A stretch of DNA of 64,000 nt from Agroathelia rolfsii (lineage: Eukaryota; Basidiomycota; Agaricomycetes; Amylocorticiales; Amylocorticiaceae), in contig JABRWF010000001.1 in the NCBI GenBank assembly GCA_018343915.1, forward strand, positions 1,984,001-2,048,000, given 5' to 3'. Shown here one piece after another: positions 60,532 to 64,000 of this stretch. The notes beneath the pieces are model-generated. The model had not been told where the DNA came from. It searched no databases and saw nothing but the letters and a program-made list of their open reading frames with translations. The position numbers and the translations under genes are program-made. The first letter of the stretch is position 1. Every line of letters starts with the position of its first letter.

Positions 60532-61936
60532 TCTTTGTAAGCTTCCAGGGTTTCCAGACTGTGCTGTTGTCAGTCCCGCCGTGTTCCTCGACTTGGATTA
60601 TCCTTAGGTTTCAGCACCGCATCAGTATTAGAGAGGCAGTTGTCAAGGTCAGAGAGCAAGAGCTAACTTGAATTTGATCATGACACAGGCGGCGGTTGTA
60701 AAGCCATTAACCGCTTAGATGGGACGAGAGGTCACGCGGTCACGAGGCACGTGCGCACGCCGGGATGATCAGCTGACGTAACGAATCCATCCAACCTTCT
60801 GGTCAACAATCAAGCTACATGTAATCAAGGCCTTCTTGTAGGCCGAAGCAGCCTTCGCTTTGTTTTTACACAAACGCACTGAAACTCATCTTGGAATCTA
60901 GGGTAAAGAACGACCCAGTCGACACACTTACAAAAGAAACGGCCATGGGCCACCCAAGCTCCATTTACTATGCATTCATATCACAAACCTGCGGAGAAGA
61001 AGCGAGCAATTTGGGCTGCAGAATTTCAGAGGAGGAACTCGACCTAATGGGCAGCCCGCTCCCATAATAGCCTGTCCGATACGACGCATCGGCACAGATA
61101 AAAACCACTTGAACATGCAGCTTCTTTTCCTCCGAGCCCGTGCTACACTCATATGACAGCGCCACATGCATGTGACATGGGCGAGCGGTCTATGGGCAAG
61201 TGCGACCTCTCGCAACTTCTTTTGCAAGTACATCAACACGGTCATTGCCCATAGCGCATGTACGGTTCCAGTTTCGATCACGGTGACATCATACATACTC
61301 TCGTTTACCAACTTCATAATCAGGTGCTCAGCGCTTAACATTCAATGTTTGACACGTACGCTCCAGAGCAATACCATCATGTCCGGAATCCTTGGTTAGA
61401 TCCCGAAAGCACTGTCTTGGCTTTATTCAACTGGATAATAGATAAACGCATAGATCAGCAAAACATAGGTAAGACGAGATGTCTAAATGCTTTCAATTAA
61501 TTAGGCAGTTGAGTCATTCTACTGGCGTTTCCTTCTCAACGCATGGTGACACTGGCAGTACCAACATCATTGCACAGGATGGTGCACCAAACTTTGTAGA
61601 GAGTCTGTATTTGAATACATTCCGGAAATACCTGACTGCGCTAGATATCCCTGACTGCGCCGGATATTCTTCACTGCGCCGGAAGAAGACATTAGCTTCA
61701 TTACAAGACGGAGACATGAACTTATAATATCCCAAGAGGGAGGAAAACATATATAAGCACGAGATAACATCTACTCGATATGTTGTACCATACGTTTATC
61801 TTGGACAAACCCTTTCTTGTGGAACACCAGGTGCGGTTGTGATAGTGACAATGAAATTTGTTTGCTTATAATTGCATTATTAGGCTCATACGGTTTTGGT
61901 GTCGAACTTCACAATCTGCAACGACACTCGTTCGTC
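60532..61936. promoter_or_regulatory. Divergent region, membrane protein / tannase
   Basis: This 1.4-kb spacer is the largest gene-free stretch. It holds the promoters of two divergent genes. Near the tannase side TATATAAG at 61750-61757 is a good TATA box, 179 bp before the start codon. Imperfect tandem repeats lie at 61631-61682. Two overlapping plus-strand open frames (61166-61399 and 61479-61727) show no conserved features and are not called. Confidence 0.5.
61631..61682. repeat. Imperfect tandem repeat upstream of the tannase
   Basis: Three diverged units of about 19-21 bp share the core (CCTG)ACTGCGC: cctgactgcgctagatatc, cctgactgcgccggatattct and tcactgcgccgg. They lie about 250-300 bp upstream of the tannase start and could be regulatory. 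A single further CTGCGC core near 63909 suggests the motif may also occur by chance. Confidence 0.4.
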
Positions 61937-63709
61937 ATGAAATTCAAACTCCTTACCGTCTTGGTCGGTGTTGTCACCCTCTCCTTGGCCCAGGCCATCA
62001 CTATCGCGGACGTCTGTACTACCACCTATGCTCAGGCTGCCCTACCTGCTAGCGGCACGCTCCAGGGCCTGTCATTTAATTCCTCCTTCGTCACCGCTAG
62101 CGTCGTGTACAATGCTTCTTCATCCGGCTCCGATTTTTTCCCTGATAATGTTACCTTCGACTACTGCAATGTCACTCTTGCCTACTCGCACAATGGACTT
62201 GACGATCAGGTCCTCCTCGAATTTTGGCTACCCACTCCTGACAACTTCCAGAACCGGTGGCTCTCTACGGGAGGCGGTGGTTTCGCTATCAATTCTGGCT
62301 CCCAGTCTCTCCCTGGTGGCGTTATTTACGGTGCCGCATCCGGAATTACCGATGGAGGATTTGGCAGTTTCGACACTCAAGTGGACGACGTCTTCCTTCT
62401 CGCCAACGGCACCATAAACCGACAGGCGTTGTACATGTTCGGATATCAGGCCCATCATGAGCTGAGTCTGATTGGCAAAGCCTTCACCAGAAACTTCTTC
62501 AACATGACTGATGCCAGCAAGCTCTATGCCTACTACCAGGGCTGCTCTGAGGGCGGTCGTGAAGGATGGAGTCAGGTCCAGCGCTATGGCGACGAATGGG
62601 ATGGCGCAGTGATCGGTGCCCCTGCTATCCGCTATGGACAACAGCAAGTCAACCACCTCTACGCGAACGTGGTCGAGTACACCACGGGTTACTATCCTCC
62701 CCCTTGCGAACTCGAGAAGATCGTCAACCTCACCATTAGCGCCTGCGACAGTCTCGACGGCAAAGTGGATGGCGTCGTATCTCGCACCGATCTGTGCAAG
62801 TTGAACTTCAATATCAGTTCGACTATTGGCCAATCCTATTCTTGTGCCGCGTCCACTGGCGGTGGATCTTTCCCCAAGAGGCAGGCACCCGGCTCGGGAA
62901 GCGGAAGCAGCACTCCAGCGCAGAACGGAACGGTCAGCACAGAGGGAGTTGCCCTTGCCGCCAAAATCCTCGACGGTCTTCATGATTCCGACGGCAACCG
63001 TGCGTATATCTGGTATCAGCCTACCGCTACCTTCGACGATGCCGACACTCAGTATAACTCCGACACTGGTAAATGGGAGCTGGACATCACTTCCCTCGGC
63101 GGTGAATGGGTTGCTCGCTTCCTCGAGCTCGAAGACGCAGACAACCTTGACTCTCTGGCTAATGTTACATACGACACCCTGAAGGAGTGGATGATCCTTG
63201 GCTGGCAGCGCTACGAAGACGTTTTGCAGACCACCTGGCCCGACTTGACCCCCTTCCAATCCGCCGGCGGCAAGGTTATCCATTTCCATGGCGAGTCCGA
63301 CCCAAGCATCCCCTCTGGCTCCTCCGTCCACTATCATGAGTCCGTCCGCCAGATCATGTACCCCAACATGACCTTTAACGCGAGTTCCGAAGCCCTGAAC
63401 GGATGGAACCGTCTCTTCTTGATCCCTGGTGCTGCCCACTGCTCTCCAAGCACCACTCAACCTGATGGCCCATTCCCTGAGACGGCCTTGCTCACGCTCA
63501 TCAACTGGGTCGAAAGCGGCGTCGTCCCCACTACGTTGAACGGCACGATCCAAGGTGGCTCTGACGAAGGTGAGATACAGCCGATCTGCGCCTGGCCCCT
63601 TCGTCCTCTGTGGACGAACAACGGAACCAATTTGGACTGTGTCTTCGACCAGGCCTCCTATGACACTTGGGTGTATGATTTTGATGCATATAAGCTCCCT
63701 CTTTATTAG
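61937..63709 (+). CDS. Secreted tannase/feruloyl esterase
   Basis: An intronless gene of 590 aa; the frame is open 120 bp upstream, but the start at 61937 gives a clean signal peptide (MKFKLLTVLVGVVTLSLAQA). The family catalyses hydrolysis of gallate or ferulate esters outside the cell. The catalytic triad is complete in the family-typical CS-D-HC form: Ser204 after Cys203 (GCSEGGREGW), Asp455 (HGESDPSIPSGS) and His501 next to Cys502 (GAAHCSP). A Kex2-type dibasic site (KR at 314-315) sits in a Gly/Ser-rich linker, as in Aspergillus tannase, which is cut into two disulfide-linked chains. Many Asn-x-Ser/Thr sites fit heavy glycosylation. Tannase versus feruloyl esterase cannot be decided by sequence. 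Confidence 0.93.
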   Translation: MKFKLLTVLVGVVTLSLAQAITIADVCTTTYAQAALPASGTLQGLSFNSSFVTASVVYNASSSGSDFFPDNVTFDYCNVTLAYSHNGLDDQVLLEFWLPTPDNFQNRWLSTGGGGFAINSGSQSLPGGVIYGAASGITDGGFGSFDTQVDDVFLLANGTINRQALYMFGYQAHHELSLIGKAFTRNFFNMTDASKLYAYYQGCSEGGREGWSQVQRYGDEWDGAVIGAPAIRYGQQQVNHLYANVVEYTTGYYPPPCELEKIVNLTISACDSLDGKVDGVVSRTDLCKLNFNISSTIGQSYSCAASTGGGSFPKRQAPGSGSGSSTPAQNGTVSTEGVALAAKILDGLHDSDGNRAYIWYQPTATFDDADTQYNSDTGKWELDITSLGGEWVARFLELEDADNLDSLANVTYDTLKEWMILGWQRYEDVLQTTWPDLTPFQSAGGKVIHFHGESDPSIPSGSSVHYHESVRQIMYPNMTFNASSEALNGWNRLFLIPGAAHCSPSTTQPDGPFPETALLTLINWVESGVVPTTLNGTIQGGSDEGEIQPICAWPLRPLWTNNGTNLDCVFDQASYDTWVYDFDAYKLPLY

Positions 63710-64000
63710 ATAAAAATTCTTCAATGGACTTCTCTGTGGCAATGGACGCTTAACAGACTCGGACTTTTGTAATACATATCTTTGCAGTCATGTTATCATT
63801 TGGTAGCTACATCTTATGATGAGAATGAAAATTAAAACAGAAGTGAGTCGAACACCATCGAAGCTTTACAGGTTTCTAAACCCTAGATGATGATCTTGAG
63901 GCCAATTTGACTGCGCTTTTGGACATAAATATTGATACAAAAGACGAAAGCGTAGATCAGTAAAAATACAGATGACTCTTCGTGTTGATCAGGAATTTGA
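63710..64000. other. 3' flank of the tannase
   Basis: This is 291 bp, AT-rich, containing AT-rich candidate polyadenylation elements (for example AATTAAAA near 63830). No gene starts before the window ends. Confidence 0.45.

Noticed and set aside
61166..61727. Two short plus-strand ORFs before the tannase
   Set aside because: No homology, no splice context, and they lie in the promoter region with repeats.
62228..63742. 504-codon open frame antisense to the tannase
   Set aside because: It is the mirror of a highly GC-biased, clearly conserved gene; its sequence has no recognisable domain and fits codon-bias shadowing.
1..64000. A biosynthetic cluster or mobile element
   Set aside because: No transposase, reverse transcriptase, terminal repeats, or core biosynthetic enzyme was found; neighbours are unrelated housekeeping genes.

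Overview
The window is nuclear DNA from a filamentous fungus, most likely a basidiomycete of the Agaricomycotina. It is densely packed with protein-coding genes, most split by many short GT-AG introns of about 45-80 bp. It carries fungus-specific genes (septin CDC11, Byr4/Bfa1, Mim2, a Tsp2-like tetraspanin). There is no operon logic, and I saw no transposon, rRNA, tRNA or CRISPR array. The species was not determined.

Layout. 1-1116(-): 3' part of a secreted, single-pass membrane protein cut by the window edge. 2.1-5.8 kb(-): MIT-domain protein. 6.5-8.5 kb(-): septin CDC11. 8.7-12.7 kb(+): mitochondrial MutS homologue MSH1. 12.9-15.5 kb(-): Tna1/Dal5-type MFS permease with GATA-factor sites just upstream. 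16.2-17.5 kb(-): urease accessory protein UreD. 17.9-20.7 kb(-): Byr4/Bfa1. 21.4-23.4 kb(-): Xaa-Pro aminopeptidase ICP55. 23.5-24.0 kb(+): SPT4. 24.4-28.4 kb(-): NRDE2. 28.6-29.5 kb(+): NIP7. 30.6-34.0 kb(+): secreted histidine acid phosphatase. 34.5-36.2 kb(+): seven-helix receptor. 36.9-38.2 kb(+): VPS20. 38.3-40.4 kb(-): U-box cyclophilin PPIL2. 40.6-42.9 kb(+): mitochondrial PPR protein. 43.0-43.3 kb(-): MIM2. 43.6-46.3 kb(+): sugar transporter. 47.0-48.7 and 49.1-50.8 kb(+): two proteins of unknown function. 51.2-52.4 kb(-): tetraspanin. 52.8-55.3 kb(-): CorA-type Mg transporter. 55.9-60.5 kb(-): large unrecognised membrane protein. 61.9-63.7 kb(+): intronless secreted tannase/feruloyl esterase.

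Most genes are unrelated housekeeping genes. Several pairs share short divergent promoters (CDC11/MSH1, ICP55/SPT4, NRDE2/NIP7, PPIL2/PPR, MIM2/sugar transporter). The most plausible functional neighbourhood is the Dal5-type permease beside UreD, suggesting nitrogen scavenging. I found no evidence for a dedicated new multi-gene system.

The most unusual property is the gene architecture. Splice models that keep conserved protein sequence intact require many microexons (4, 7, 7, 7, 9, 10, 13, 15, 17 and 18 nt) and two GC-AG introns. The NRDE2 gene contains an apparent one-base frameshift inside a conserved exon. All exon coordinates were worked out by hand from splice consensus and reading-frame continuity. 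They were not confirmed by transcripts.
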